From Chrysomallon squamiferum (taxonomy: Eukaryota; Mollusca; Gastropoda; Neomphalida; Peltospiridae): a DNA stretch of 64,000 nucleotides. The position numbers and the translations under genes are program-made. The DNA is taken from contig CM022665.1 of assembly GCA_012295275.1 (NCBI GenBank), forward strand, positions 31,614,957-31,678,956, written 5' to 3'. Below, in pieces: positions 15,270 to 27,190 of this stretch. How positions within the stretch are numbered: position 1 is the stretch's first letter; every line of letters begins with the position of its first letter. Below the pieces are notes generated by a model. It searched no databases. It saw nothing but the letters and a program-made list of their open reading frames with translations, and was not told the DNA's origin.

Positions 15270-17072
15270 ATGTGCGCGTGCTATTTCAACTTGAACAGTT
15301 GCAGACGATCTTTGTTTTCAAAAATTTCTCGAATTTCAGCATCTTGTCATTTTGTTACGATAGAAAACAGTCGAGCACCATGTCGTGTCACTGATCATGA
15401 GGTGTTTCTATCTAAGATTTTTAACACCACAAATATAACTTGTAATGCTGATAATGTTTTTCTTCCCGCTAACTCGGCTAAGTGTAATACAAATCTTCGT
15501 AGAAGTCGCACTTCTGTAAATGCTTTGTCTGTAAGCAAACGAAAAATGACTACTTCAGCAGTGAACAATATCGCTTCAAAGAAAGTTAAACTGAGTGATT
15601 ATGATGCTTATGGATTTGATCTGGATCACACACTTGCTAAATACAAGCTGGTTGAATTTTTTGACGTAAGTGATTTGGCGCAAAGCCCACGAGGCACCAT
15701 GTTTGGATTATATGAATATATTGGATGTGATGTGGGGGGGCAGTTTATACTATAACTTATATTATTTTTATAATTAAAGATGTAAATATCATTTTTATGT
15801 TAATAATTTATAATTACTGTAATCAAAATGTATCGCAGATTATTCTGTAATACTGATTTGTTAATTTTTAATGTTGAATTGATTATCAGTATTAATTATT
15901 ATATATTCCATTTCACATTTTCTTCATTTTGTTCAAAAGTTAGGTGCAGACCGTAACTCTAAGACATGTGCTAGTGCTGTAGGTTACAAGTATACTGCTT
16001 AAATAACATTTAAAAAATGGTATGTAAATAATGTTAAAAAACAGATTCTCCCAATATTTTAGTGGAGAAACAAGTATTTTCCCAGGATTCAGATGTCACA
16101 GGTAGATACTCAAAGAAAATTGTCTTTCCATTTCAGATGTTCTTTGTATTCAGGATCTTGCACTTATCATAAATATGACTGATTGTTTGTAAATAATTAT
16201 TAAAATTTTTAAAATACACTCAGAATAAGCATATTATAAAACCTTTTCTCAAGTCCAAGTAACATTTTGATCTATATTATTTATTACTTTATTTTATTTA
16301 TTTCATTTTATTTAAATTTTATTTTTTGCAGATGGTATATTCTTGTCTCATGAACTTTTTGATAGAAAGGAAAGGATATGATGCCTCCTTGAAAATAGGT
16401 TTAGAGAAATATAAGGATTTCATGTATGTGTTAACCTGTGAAAACCATATAACTACTTTTTATATAGTCCACTACATTCAGTAGTGTCAGTGAGAATGAC
16501 ACAGATATTTTAATTGTCCTAAGCAATTTTATACATTAATATTTCTTTTCCAGCTTAACTGTTGGAGTTACTTCTAATAGGATATTTTAATGTGTGATTT
16601 AAAAGAAAAATTATATTAAATTTTAGTTTTAAGTTTGTATTTATAAAATCTCTGTTGTGGATTTTAAATTGTGAACATTATGCATATAATTATCAAGACA
16701 TTTATATCTTACAGGTTACATTTTCTCTGTTTTCTACACATCTGTGATATTTAATTTTTCATTTATTTACATATTTTTTTCAGCTGCAAAGGTCTTTTTC
16801 TTGACATAAAAAAAGGAAATATATTGAAGTTAGCAGACAATGGCAAAATACTGAAGTATGTCGTTATAAATTACAGTTTCATTTTATTGTTTGTTAGTAA
16901 AAAAAAAATGTTTAATATATAACCTATGGATATAATTTTACATACACTTAACATGTTAACATATATTAGGTTACTATCTACAGCAGTATTTCATTTGTAA
17001 TTTTACAGAGGTGTTTGTGGAACTAAAGAATTATCCGAAACACAACTTAAGTCTTGTTATTGTTTAATTCCT

Positions 17073-17111
<39 letters not shown>

Positions 17112-20100
17112 TTTTTGTAATGCAACCTATGTTTATAATTTTGCACATACCTCACATTCATAATAATGTACTATCTGCAGCTGTATTTTAATATATTTTT
17201 ATAGAGGTGTTCATGGAACTAATGAATTATCAGAAAAACAACTCAAGTCATGCTATGGTGAAGATATGATATGGGAACATGCTGAAAGTATTAGAAAGCA
17301 GCTGAGAAATCAGAAAGGTAGAACAAATTATTTCATACTTTTATTCAACATTACAAACAAAAATATCCACTATTCTTTAATCATTTATTTATATTTTTCA
17401 TTTTCATTTTCATTTTCATTTTAAATTTAATTTTAATTTTAATTTTAATTTATTATTATTATTAATACTAATTTGTTTTGCATGAAATGTACAGTTTTTC
17501 TTTCTTTTCTACAAGTTTTATTAATTTCTTTTATACCATTATTTGATTTAATTTAATTTAATTTTTTATTTGTTCATTCATATTTTTATTTATTTTATTA
17601 TTATTATTATTGTTTATAAAAAAGAAAAATGAAATACAGATAATTAATGACAAAACATTCTCAATAGTTTTTAATTATTATTTCTTTTAATTCATAATTC
17701 ATAATCATTTCTTTGGTTCATTTTCATATTCTGCCTCACAGTTAAAATTTTATCTAACAAATAATGTTGCATATTGCGTTAATAAATTATTTATATAAAC
17801 AATTTAAAAAAAAAAAAAAATATTTGCTACTCTTTGGTATGGATTAAATGTTGTTTAAACTTAAAATATGATATCAGTGGAATAAAAATTAAAGGACATT
17901 TTATCATTTAATTTTTTTACAGTTAATTGGAGATTCTTTGAGAATTATTTTGATACACCTGGGCTGGTAGCCATGGCACGTATAATTGACATCCTAGACA
18001 GTAAGGTAAGATGTGAATTTTAGAGTAGCTTTTATTGTTTTGTTTCAACTGCTTTTTGCTGATATTATCTTAAACTAAATTACTGTGTTTTTATATATAT
18101 TTATTTATTTTATTTTATTTTATTTTTTCTAATTTGAGTTTTCTGGTTAATTTAACATAAAAATAAATAAATTTGAAAACAGGAACAGTTCTGTTCTTAT
18201 TTTAGACAGATTCTAAAGCAGGAGAAAATGAATATGTTTCTGCTTGGCATGATGTTTTAGAAGGTCTCATTGAGATGTACACATTTACTCACTATGCAGG
18301 TAAGATAAATGTCTATATTTTTAGTACTGGGAAATGTATCAATATTGTTAATGGCTTTTACTTAGTATAATGTACTCACAAAATTGGTTTTCTGTTAAAG
18401 AACTGAATTTTATAGGCATTCTAATTTATTTACAGAGGGAAAAGGCTATTTTTTTCAAAACTTCAAAAATAATGCCTCAAAATACATAGAGTCTTGCAGC
18501 AATGATATAAAGAAGTGGCTAAAATCTTTAAGACAGAAGAACAAGGTTGTTTTCCTTATGACTTCTTCATTTGTTGATTTTGCTGCAAAAACACTGGAGG
18601 CTTCCCTAGGGTAAGTGTGAGACATTGTCTTTGGCTCAATGGTTGAAATACCTAAAAATATATATGGGTCATTCCGTGTCAAATCACCCAATGGTTTAAA
18701 CCCGACCGTCTCAGATTTTTTTGAAACTTGGTATACTTGTTGACTGGGATCCCACAGCACCAAATCTGACATTTTAGCTCAATCAGACCAGTGGTGTGGG
18801 AGATACGGCCCACGGAATTTTGAGATTTTTGCCAAAAATGGGTGTGACCACCAACCTTAGAACCCTCATATCTCAGGAACTATTGGGCCAATCTTCACAA
18901 AATTGGTATTGTTAGAAAGGCAAAATGACAAGGATACCAAATCTGCCAATTTTGTTTAGTTTGGAAAATATTGGAGTACCTTGACCTTTTGACCTTTGCT
19001 ATGACCTTGAAATTGACCGTGTGGATCACGTGATCTTGAGATGACCTTTATTGAAATTTAATCTCCCACATGTTAACTAAAACATATAAAAGTTTCCTGG
19101 GTGTAATATTTTTTGTTTAGCCACAATATAGATTTAAAAAATGCACATACCTGAAAATAACACCTTTTCAGCCATTAACATCTGATTGACTAAAACCTGA
19201 ATGATCAATTCTGGATGCTAAGAATCACCATCTCTCTTGATCATTGAGTAAGACATTGTAGGCCTACATGTATGCATAAAGTTCACATATAAAAGTTTCC
19301 TGAGTATAATATTTTTTGTTTAGCCTTAATAGAGATTTAAAAAAATGCATACCTGCATGGATGATTGATACAATGCATTACAATGTACATTTTCTCTGAG
19401 ACTAAAAACTCATCTTTGGAGTTAAAACCCACCTGACATGTCTGAAGGAATGCCTGAAGGATATGAAAAGATGCCAAATGGCATCACATGTTCTACACAA
19501 TCAGGCTCAAAGGGTTAACAGGAAGTAATGCTTCAGGCAGGTCAGGAACTCCTTTAGAGCACATGGCAATTTGAAGTTTAAGACAAAGAAGTTTCTTCAT
19601 CTGCATTTCTTTGACAATCTGAAGCTTTTTAAGTTGGACACAATGTGAGATGTTGATATATAAACAATATTTTTATTTCATAAAGCCTGTTAAGTAATTT
19701 TATCATGTCATGTGGGCCTTGCCATTGGTTTTGAACAAGGTTTCAGTCAACAGTACAACCCAGTCTGATATCAGACGTCATCAAGTGATGTACTGCATAA
19801 TGTATTTGTACACCAAGTCTTCGGCACAGATTATGAATAAGGTCTACTTCACCTTAATAAACTGTGATTTATACTTGAGAAGATTGACATAAATGCCTAA
19901 GACTTGTGGGCCTTTGGCAATAACACATGTACTCTGCTGCCATTTTATGACCTGCTTAACTTTACTGAAAGGGTTTCAGGATTTGATTTAATATTTAGGA
20001 AAGCACTGACTTTGTTCTATTGAACTGAAGGTGCAGGCCAATACTGAAAATCCTTATTTCTTCCAGAGCTAACTGCAGCTTTAGCTCTCCTAAAAATGTG

Positions 20101-23100
20101 TGTTATCAACACCATCATATCAAAAAGGAGTTGTTGCGAAGTGTATGGAAAACTGAGGAAATCGAACTCCTCACTCTTTGAAGTGGGATCAAAACACGGG
20201 ACATCAAGAGTATCATGAACAAGAACTTTTCATCAAATTTTCAACATTGCAGAAAAACTGTTGTGATCCCCTTAATCGCCACCCTGAGCAAGCACGCACT
20301 AGATCTTTAAGAATTGTTAGCATGGGCACTTACAAATGCTTAGTAAATCCTCCAAAGACACTAGTGCCAGGAGACAAGTTGTGCTGTGACTGTCTGATTA
20401 CCCTTCAGAAATCCAATCTTGATTTTGTCACCCTTTACCATTGAAAGGACAATGAATTGAAGGAGGAAATAATCCAATTTTATGAAAGTGATGAGAACAG
20501 TAGAATGTGTCTGGGAATGAAGGATACAGTGAGCATTTGAAACAAACATAGTGAGAAGGTTAAGCATCAGAAACACCTAGTTCTCTCAAATTTATGTGAA
20601 CTTTATACATACATGTAGGCCTTCAATGTCTTACTAGATGATCAAGAAAGATGGTGATCCCTAGCATCCAGAATTGATCATTCAGGTTTTAGTTAATCAG
20701 ATGTTAATGGCTGTAAACGTGTTATTTTCAGGTATGTGCATTTTTTAAATCTATATTGTGGCTAAACAAAAAATATTACACCCAGGAAACTTTTATATGT
20801 TTTAGTTAACATGTAGGAGATTAAATTTCAATAAAGGTCATCTCAAGATCACGTGATCCACACGGTCAATTTCAAGGTCATAGCAAAGGTCAAACGGTCA
20901 AGGTACTACAATATTTTCCAAACTAAGCAAAAATGGCAGATTTGGTATCCTTGTCATTTTGCCTTTCTGACAATACCAATTTTATGAAGATTGGCCCAGT
21001 AGTTCCTGAGATATGAGGGTTCTAAGGTTGGTGGTCACACCCATTTTTGGCAAAAATCTCAAAATTCCGAGGGCCGTATCTCCCACACCACTGGTCTGAT
21101 TGGGCTAATATTTCAGATTTGGTGCTGTGGGATCCCAGTCAACAAGTATACCAAGTTTTATAAAAATCTGAGACGGTCGGGTTTAAATTCCTTTTTTTTT
21201 TGGTTGATTTGACACGGAATGACCCATATATATATAACTAAATAAAGAAATTCAAGTGATATATTAACAATGAATATTCCTTACATCTGAAATAAATAAC
21301 TGTTACATAGATTTATATGGAGCTCTCAAGTTGTGTGTGTGTCTATAGATATGTGTATAGGAAAAAAAAATAGACACCAACATACACACAAAACATTTTG
21401 TTAAAAAAAAAGCAGCTTGTTTAACATGTTGACCTGTTTTAATGCATCCAGACTAGGGTGATATTAATTAGATTTAATGTCTGGACTATGATCAGTTTGT
21501 TTCAATATATATATATATATATATACAGGGTGGCCCAGATGTAACCGAACCTGAATTGTTATGAAAAGTTACAGTTAAATGAAACAAATTTTATTTCATA
21601 TAGTTACAGCAAATGTTCGAAATGCAAACCATTATTTGTAATACAGTGATGACATCGTTCAGTGGTTGATTCAGTTACTTTTTTGTACATTTCCGTTAAG
21701 AGCCTGGAGTTCTTGCAGACGATATGGGTGCAAGCCAATATCCGACATGATGTGTTGTAAAGACGATCGTGATATGCCCAGCTCTGCACTGCAGAAGCAC
21801 GTCTCTGGGATTTGCGAGGGCTGTTGACATATGATGATGCTACTAATTCCTGGTTGGCAATTGTCATTGTTCTTGGTGCACCAGGTTTATACGCGTCGGC
21901 GACGTTGCCAGTTCGTTCGAATTTTTGTACCAATTCGTAGATTGCTGATTTTGATGGAGGTGGTGTATCAAATGATTCATTCCAATGATCAATAACATTT
22001 TTATAACTCCTCTCCGACAAATAATAACTTTTAACAGCATGAATATGTTCTTCCAATTTTAAAGTGCGTTGTGTGTTGGCCATGTCTGTTAAATGAAAGA
22101 GGCGGACAAAATTGATAAAACGAAAACTATCAAAGAAGAAGGTTTCCGTCCTCTCTTAAATAGGCTTTGCAACACTTTCAGTGGTGATGACGAAACCGGT
22201 TAACACAGCCATGCACGTGAAGTCTCTTTACCAATTCTCCCTGATATTGATCACTTCGGTATTTCATGAAGCAGACTTGAAATCAGTGATCATTGATTGA
22301 GCTTTCGGGTTCGGTTACATCTGGGCCACCCTGTATAAATACAAAATGCTCCAAATTGTTTTATTTTAAAAAAAAAAGACAAAAAGAGACTCTTAATTAA
22401 CTAATTTGCTGTTGAATATAAATATGATAGATAGGTTTGTTTGGCTTCTTGTTTTAATCTTGGTTTTGGTATTTGTTCACCAGTTATCATCAGTGTTTTA
22501 AAATGATTTTTGCATTTAGATATCTTCAAGTAAGTTTCTTGGCATACATGTTTTCTGGGATCATTTTTGTATTTGAATTTTTTTATATTTTTATTTTTAT
22601 TTATGTTTCTATAGATCTGACTGGGCCACATACTTTGATATAAATGTCTTCTATGCAAGAAAACCATCTTATTTCACTGACACAGCACCTCACCACATAA
22701 TTGGTAACATTGCATGTTTGTTATTTGACTAGGTTATTATTTATGTGTATGTGTGTGTGGAGTTTTATATATTATTATTTAGTAAATATTAAGAATATCT
22801 GCAAATACATGAATTTTAATTGATATTATTTGAAAAAATATGTACTTCAGGAAAATGATGATAAACATTTTGAATCCAATTTTCCTTAATTCTTGGTGTA
22901 ATTGTTAAAGGGTAGCAATGATAACAGAAGTAAAATAATCAAAATGTAATGTATTACTTTGAACAGAATAGGTTATAACTATGTTTATAATGACAGTGGG
23001 AGTGCTGGATTGCAGCATCAGTCTTCCTTAATACATTATTTTGGGTTCTTTTCGTGAACTATATGAATTATTGACTAATGGAAGTTTGTATTGATTAGAA

Positions 23101-24411
23101 AGCATCATCTATAAAAACTGATAAAATATATTTAATACATAAATTTAATAGTTATTTCATTGATGAGTTTTATTTTTTCAGTACATGATAAAGATTTTGG
23201 ACCTGCTGAATGTCTTGAAATAAATGGTTTCTATTCACGAGGAAACCACAGAGATCTTATGAAATTTATTTCAGAACAAACAGGCAAAAGAAATCCTCAG
23301 GTAAATTTTAAATTGTCACTATTTATCAGAGTTAAAATTTTAATTATTATTAATATTTTATTAAGATATGGGTTAAGAATTATTCATTCATGAAAAAGGT
23401 TTACTTGGTAAGATGCTGATATCTCATTAGGGCACATTTGATATGTGTTTTATCTGATGTGAATTCAAGTTACACCTGGTACCAGAATCTTTCTTTGTTA
23501 TTATTAACCAAGCATTCACTGAATTAGATGTATATAGTTGTGATATACTGTTCTTCATATGTTCAGTGGTTCTGTAAGTTGTATTAATTTCTAAAGGTAA
23601 TTATCAAAATAAAATGTGAGATATATACTACTTCCAAAATATATGTTTATATAATTTTAATTTATAAAATATTTGTTTATATAATTTGTACAATGTGTTA
23701 CATGACTTCTACTTTAAAAAATATCTTTTTATATCATTTCTGTTTATAAAATGTCTGTTTACATGATTTCTGTTCATATATTTTACATTTGTATGGTTTC
23801 TACTTATGAAGTATCTCTTTGTATTGCATAACTTCTACTTAAAAAATATATGTTTATATTATTTCTGATTATAAAATAAGTTTATATATGATTTCTACTT
23901 ATAATATATCTGTTTATATATTATTTCTACATTAAAAATATGTAACTGTTTTGCAGATTGTTTATTTTGGAGACAACATCTGTGCTGATTGTTACCCAGC
24001 TAAGATGTTTGCTGGGTGGGGCACTGTGTTGTTACTGGAAGAAATGGATGCTGAAGGATACACATGTTCTGATGGAACTGTTCCAGAACTTGAAGAACAA
24101 AGCTGCAGTGATGAACCTATGACAAAGAAGAAGAAAGTAACTCACTTTGAGGTGAAGAATAAAATTAATTTCTGTATTAAGAGAATTTTTGAAAAACAAA
24201 AATAAACTGTTGCTTTTAATTTAAATATAATTTGTTTGTAAAATGAAATATTTTTGATATCTTTGAATGAATCATTAGTTATTAAATAAAAGTATTATTT
24301 CTTTTCTTTTTTTCTTTCTTTTTTCAAAGAAATATATGTGCATATATATAGGAGAATAGATTATTCTGCTTCACATCATCATTTAAAATACATTTATTGT
24401 CAATTTGCTTA

Positions 24412-24442
<31 letters not shown>

Positions 24443-25118
24443 AATTTATTTGTATGTGATTTTCACAGCATAGTACATTAGTAACAGAAGAAGAAAGAGA
24501 ATATCTAACATCTAAATTCTGGGGAAATTTCCTTTATCATGAAGAAGAAAACCCACCAAACCCAAAGAAAATGAACACATTTTGGGGATCTGTAATTAGC
24601 GAGTACAGTTGTATTACTGTTCCAAGTCTGGAGTATTTAGCAAGTAATTTGATTTCAAATTGTGTATATATATATCAAATATTTATTCTCAATTTTAAAC
24701 TTGAACTCTGCAGTAGTTAAGATGTCTAAATGATTATTTTTAATCACAGTAAACTTCACAGTAGAATGTTAATAAATTTTTAAGTAAAAACTAACAAATT
24801 TCACTGAATCAAACACCGGCTTCATGAAAGCAGCATTTTTATATATTAATAATATTACATTTTATATTTTAAAAACCTAATTCCATGAATTTTTTTCAAA
24901 CCTGCATAATGATGGTATAGTACTAAGATTATACATTTTTCAGCTTTAATTATTTTATCTGCCTTCTTATATACTCTTACGTTTGTATTGTTTTCACTGA
25001 AAAGCTATCTGTTATTTATTTTCTAGGAGTACCTCTGGATCATGAATTTGAATCCTTCAGTGGTGAAAGTGGAAACACAAATGGATTCCATCCTGGCAAA
25101 CCAGCATCTCTACTGTAA
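15270..25118 (+). CDS. NT5DC1: 5'-nucleotidase domain-containing protein 1 (HAD superfamily), 12 exons, 564 aa
   Basis: The exons are 15270-15665, 16332-16423, 16784-16855, 17205-17317, 17923-18005, 18206-18299, 18436-18610, 22615-22703, 23182-23300, 23957-24151, 24469-24643 and 25027-25118. They join exactly in frame. HAD motif I is FDLDHTLAKY with D117 and D119, motif II is VFLMTSS, and the metal-binding acidic motif is YFGDNICAD. The order and spacing match the NT5DC/cN-II-like family, and blocks such as ERKGYD, KYYFYDN-like WRFFENYFDTPG and SKFWG...FWGSVISEYSC match NT5DC1. The family's physiological substrate is not settled. The first ATG adds about 92 residues before M93 (MTTSAVNN); starting at M93 gives 472 aa, closer to the vertebrate length. 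The N-terminal extension is Arg/Ser-rich, has few acidic residues at first and could be a mitochondrial presequence. Intron 7 is 4 kb because of transposon insertions. A candidate AATAAA is at 25743-25748. Confidence 0.93.
16921..17063 (+). pseudogene. Decayed duplicate of NT5DC1 exon 4 (pseudo-exon)
   Basis: This copies the segment 17124-17257: about 80 bp of intron, the acceptor and the first half of exon 4. The copy still has an AG acceptor (exon-like start 17009) and reads GVCGTKELSETQLKSCY against the real GVHGTNELSEKQLKSCY. The homology then stops and the frame runs through (TTTA)n into a stop without a donor. Spliced in place of exon 4 it would truncate the protein. It is probably a tandem duplication followed by loss of the 3' half. 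Confidence 0.88.
18666..19289 (+). repeat. Left long terminal inverted repeat
   Basis: Pairs with 20595-21225 in inverted orientation. Shared landmarks include GGGTCATTCCGTGTCAAATC, the CACGTGATC block, and GCATAAAGTTCACATA at the inner end. Scattered substitutions show that the arms have diverged since insertion. Confidence 0.9.
20595..21225 (-). repeat. Right long terminal inverted repeat
   Basis: Inverse partner of 18666-19289. Close to the outer end it has a T-run (about 21192-21200) replacing the ACCCAATGG of the left arm, so the ends have begun to decay. Confidence 0.9.
21526..22333 (-). mobile_element. Mariner/Tc1-like deletion derivative with perfect 26-bp inverted repeats
   Basis: The element starts CAGGGTGGCCCAGATGTAAC and ends with the exact 26-bp inverse (21526-21551 and 22308-22333), flanked by TA on both sides, as IS630/Tc1/mariner insertions are. 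At 808 bp it is too short for a full transposase. It keeps the start and the extreme C-terminus of the gene on the minus strand but lacks the DDE/D catalytic core. It lies about 300 bp from the long-TIR element in the same intron. Confidence 0.92.
21604..22083 (-). pseudogene. Truncated, frameshifted mariner-like transposase remnant
   Basis: A 159-codon frame opens MANTQRTLKLEEHIHAVKSY and contains a DUF4817-like helix-turn-helix (SKSAIYELVQKFERTGNVAD, then PRKSQRRAS). The second DNA-binding helix (ELGISRSSLQHIMSDIGLHP, then YRLQELQALNGNVQKSN-stop) sits in a neighbouring frame, so a frameshift lies near RRASAVQ. The last residues (CITNNGLHFEHLL) match the usual C-terminal end of this transposase class, so the catalytic middle was removed by an internal deletion. 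No activity is expected. Confidence 0.87.
23400..23956. other. NT5DC1 intron 9: degenerate short tandem motif, no gene
   Basis: From about 23620 to 23945 a loose unit near 30 bp recurs, with variants of 'tatctgtttatatgatttctacttataaaa'. It is an AT-rich degenerate minisatellite ending just before exon 10. I see nothing else. Confidence 0.55.
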
Positions 25119-25997
25119 TACCTTTATTTTGTTTTACTGCCTAACTGGTGATCACTGGTTTTAAATTTATCACCTTTAACAAATACAAATACAAGGTCAT
25201 ATAAATGAACATTTTTGTTTTGAATCCATTCTTTCAAAACCTAGGAGCTTTTCCCAATTAGTATTAATTCTTTTTCACAAGATAATAAGGTTCAGATCTG
25301 GTTAGACAGCACAAATTTTGGATTACAATATTCATATAAAAATTTAATAATATAGTCATGCTTACATGAAAACGTAAGGTAAGATTGTTGGATTTGACAC
25401 ATTGTGAAATCAACTGCATTTAAATATTTGTTATTGTGTTACAAAATGGTGAATACATAATAATATAATTACCTTTGAAGTTTAAGCTTATTTGCATTAC
25501 AATTCATAAATCTGAAAGTTGATAATTTAATGTTGAATTGCTATCTTTTATTGTGTTCATTGTAAAGAGATCTATGTATTTTTATTTTGTAAAATAATGA
25601 AAACATGTCATAACTGTGTCCAGTGGATGTAAAACAAACTGTATTCTCATGACCTAAAGTAACTATCTGTTTTTTAATTTTGATGTTTTCTTTTTTCATT
25701 TGTATAGAATTTTTATTTTAATACATCATACTCGAAAACAGTAATAAAGAGATACAGCATAAATGGTTGGAAAGAACATTTATTTTTTATACTGGACAAT
25801 ACTCTTTAACTAGACAAAACTTGCAGGTCATTTAATTAAAAGAAATTGAGGGTAAGAAAGAATTATTATTCACTGATAAGATAATATTAATTTCCAGTCT
25901 AAGTCTCATCTTAATTTTTCTTTTTTTTTTGTGTGTGTATATGGTATTTAAGTATTTGCATTATTAGAAAGATTTATCATTTGCAGATGGGCAAATA

Positions 25998-26684
25998 TTA
26001 ATTTCTAGTATCTGGTTTTTTTAATATTATTATTATTATTTTATTTTTTTTCAGGAATTGATAAAAGGGACATTTTACCTAAATATATTTTATGTCTGTT
26101 TTATGTTGTTTTTTTTTTAAATTTATTTTTTTAAATTATTATTATATTTTGTATGTGTGTGTTTATTATTGTTTATTAAATAAGTGTGTACAGTTATGTT
26201 CAGGTAGAAAAGTATTGTTTTAAAACGTACCAAAAATATAAAATATTTTGATTTATTGGTTATATTTTTGTTACCTTCAACAGTTACAATCTATATTAAG
26301 AGGGCATTTATAATATTTGTTGTTTTAAAGGTGTCCTGTGGAAAGAAATACTAATTTCTAGTATCTAGTCTTTTGAGGACTTAATAAAGGAATTTATTTA
26401 GACATTTTACCTAAATATTTTTTACATTTGTTTTTTTTTGTTTTTTTTAAATTATTATTATTATTATAATATTTTGTATGTGTGTGTTTATTATTGTTTA
26501 TTAAATATGTGTCTACAGTTATTTTCAGGTAGAAAAGTATTATTTTAAAACGTATCACAATGTAAACAAGGGTTCATCTGAAACTGCCAAAAATATAAAA
26601 TATTTTGATTTATTTGTTATATTTTTGTTACCTTCAGCAGTGACAATCTATATTAAGAGGGCATTTATAATATTTGTTGTTTTA
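25998..26684 (+). repeat. Tandem duplication of a ~330-bp unit
   Basis: Copies at about 25998-26328 and 26347-26684. Shared landmarks in the same order are 'taatttctagtatct', 'gacattttacctaaata', 'ttttgtatgtgtgtgttta', 'ttcaggtagaaaagtatt' and 'attaagagggcatttataat'. The second copy has an extra ~35 bp (caatgtaaacaagggttcat...) that the first lacks. Confidence 0.9.
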
Positions 26685-26807
26685 TGCAAAACATAAAATA
26701 TTTATTTTATTTGTTACTTTCAAAAGAACATTATTTTGATCACCATAACTTTTGAGTGTAGAGTCTAATATGGCTCAGTTTGAAATGTTGAGATTAACTG
26801 AGTTCAG

Positions 26808-27190
26808 CTTAATTCCAGTTTACTGTAACAGTAACTGAAAACAGTTAAGAAATGTATTTGCAAGTTATTCAAGGTTATGTATTTCTAAATATTTTTATTT
26901 TTTATTTTTGGTTTGTAATGTCATTTATCACATTAGTCTTATTTAATTCCAATTTATTGTATCAGAAATTGAAAACAGTATTAAGAATAAGAAGTTTATT
27001 TGCATATTATTCTGGGTTATGTATTTTTAAACATCTTTTTTGTTGTTTTCTTTTGGATTTTTTGTAATGTCATTTATCACATTATACCTATTTAATTCCA
27101 GTTTACTGTATCAGAAATTGAAAACAGTGTTAAGGATAAGAAGTTATTTGCAAATTATTGAAGGTTATGTATTTTTAAACAATTCAAAAA
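26808..27190 (+). repeat. Tandem ~150-bp AT-rich repeat, about three copies
   Basis: The units share 'taattccagtttactgtatcag', 'attgaaaacagt', 'aagaagtt...ttgca' and 'ggttatgtatttttaaa' in the same order. The first copy is partial. It lies directly after the ~330-bp duplication, so this spot has expanded more than once. Confidence 0.88.

Larger units (their letters stand above)
18666..21225. mobile_element. DNA transposon relic with long (over 600 bp) terminal inverted repeats
   Basis: The ends are exact inverses (GGGTCATTCCGTGTCAAATC at the left, its complement at the right). Inverted similarity continues inward to about 19289 on the left and 20595 on the right. The element sits in a TATATA context, so a short T/A target duplication is likely but cannot be separated. 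The left arm also contains a partial direct repeat (about 19085-19153 and 19287-19354). The 1.3 kb centre has no intact transposase. On + at 20178-20444 an 88-residue frame has a Cys-rich pattern (NCCDPLNRH ... PGDKLCCDC) that looks like a zinc-binding relic of an element protein. I do not assign a superfamily. It lies wholly in NT5DC1 intron 7. Confidence 0.9.

Noticed and set aside
20178-20444. Frame with CCDP...CCDC as an independent host gene
   Set aside because: It lies in the centre of the long-TIR element and has no splice context, so it is treated as a relic of that element.
23400-23500. Possible tRNA-like SINE (GATGTGAATTCAAGTTACACC); similar text near 33725-33790
   Set aside because: The B-box resemblance is too weak and the two regions do not match each other well enough to define an element.
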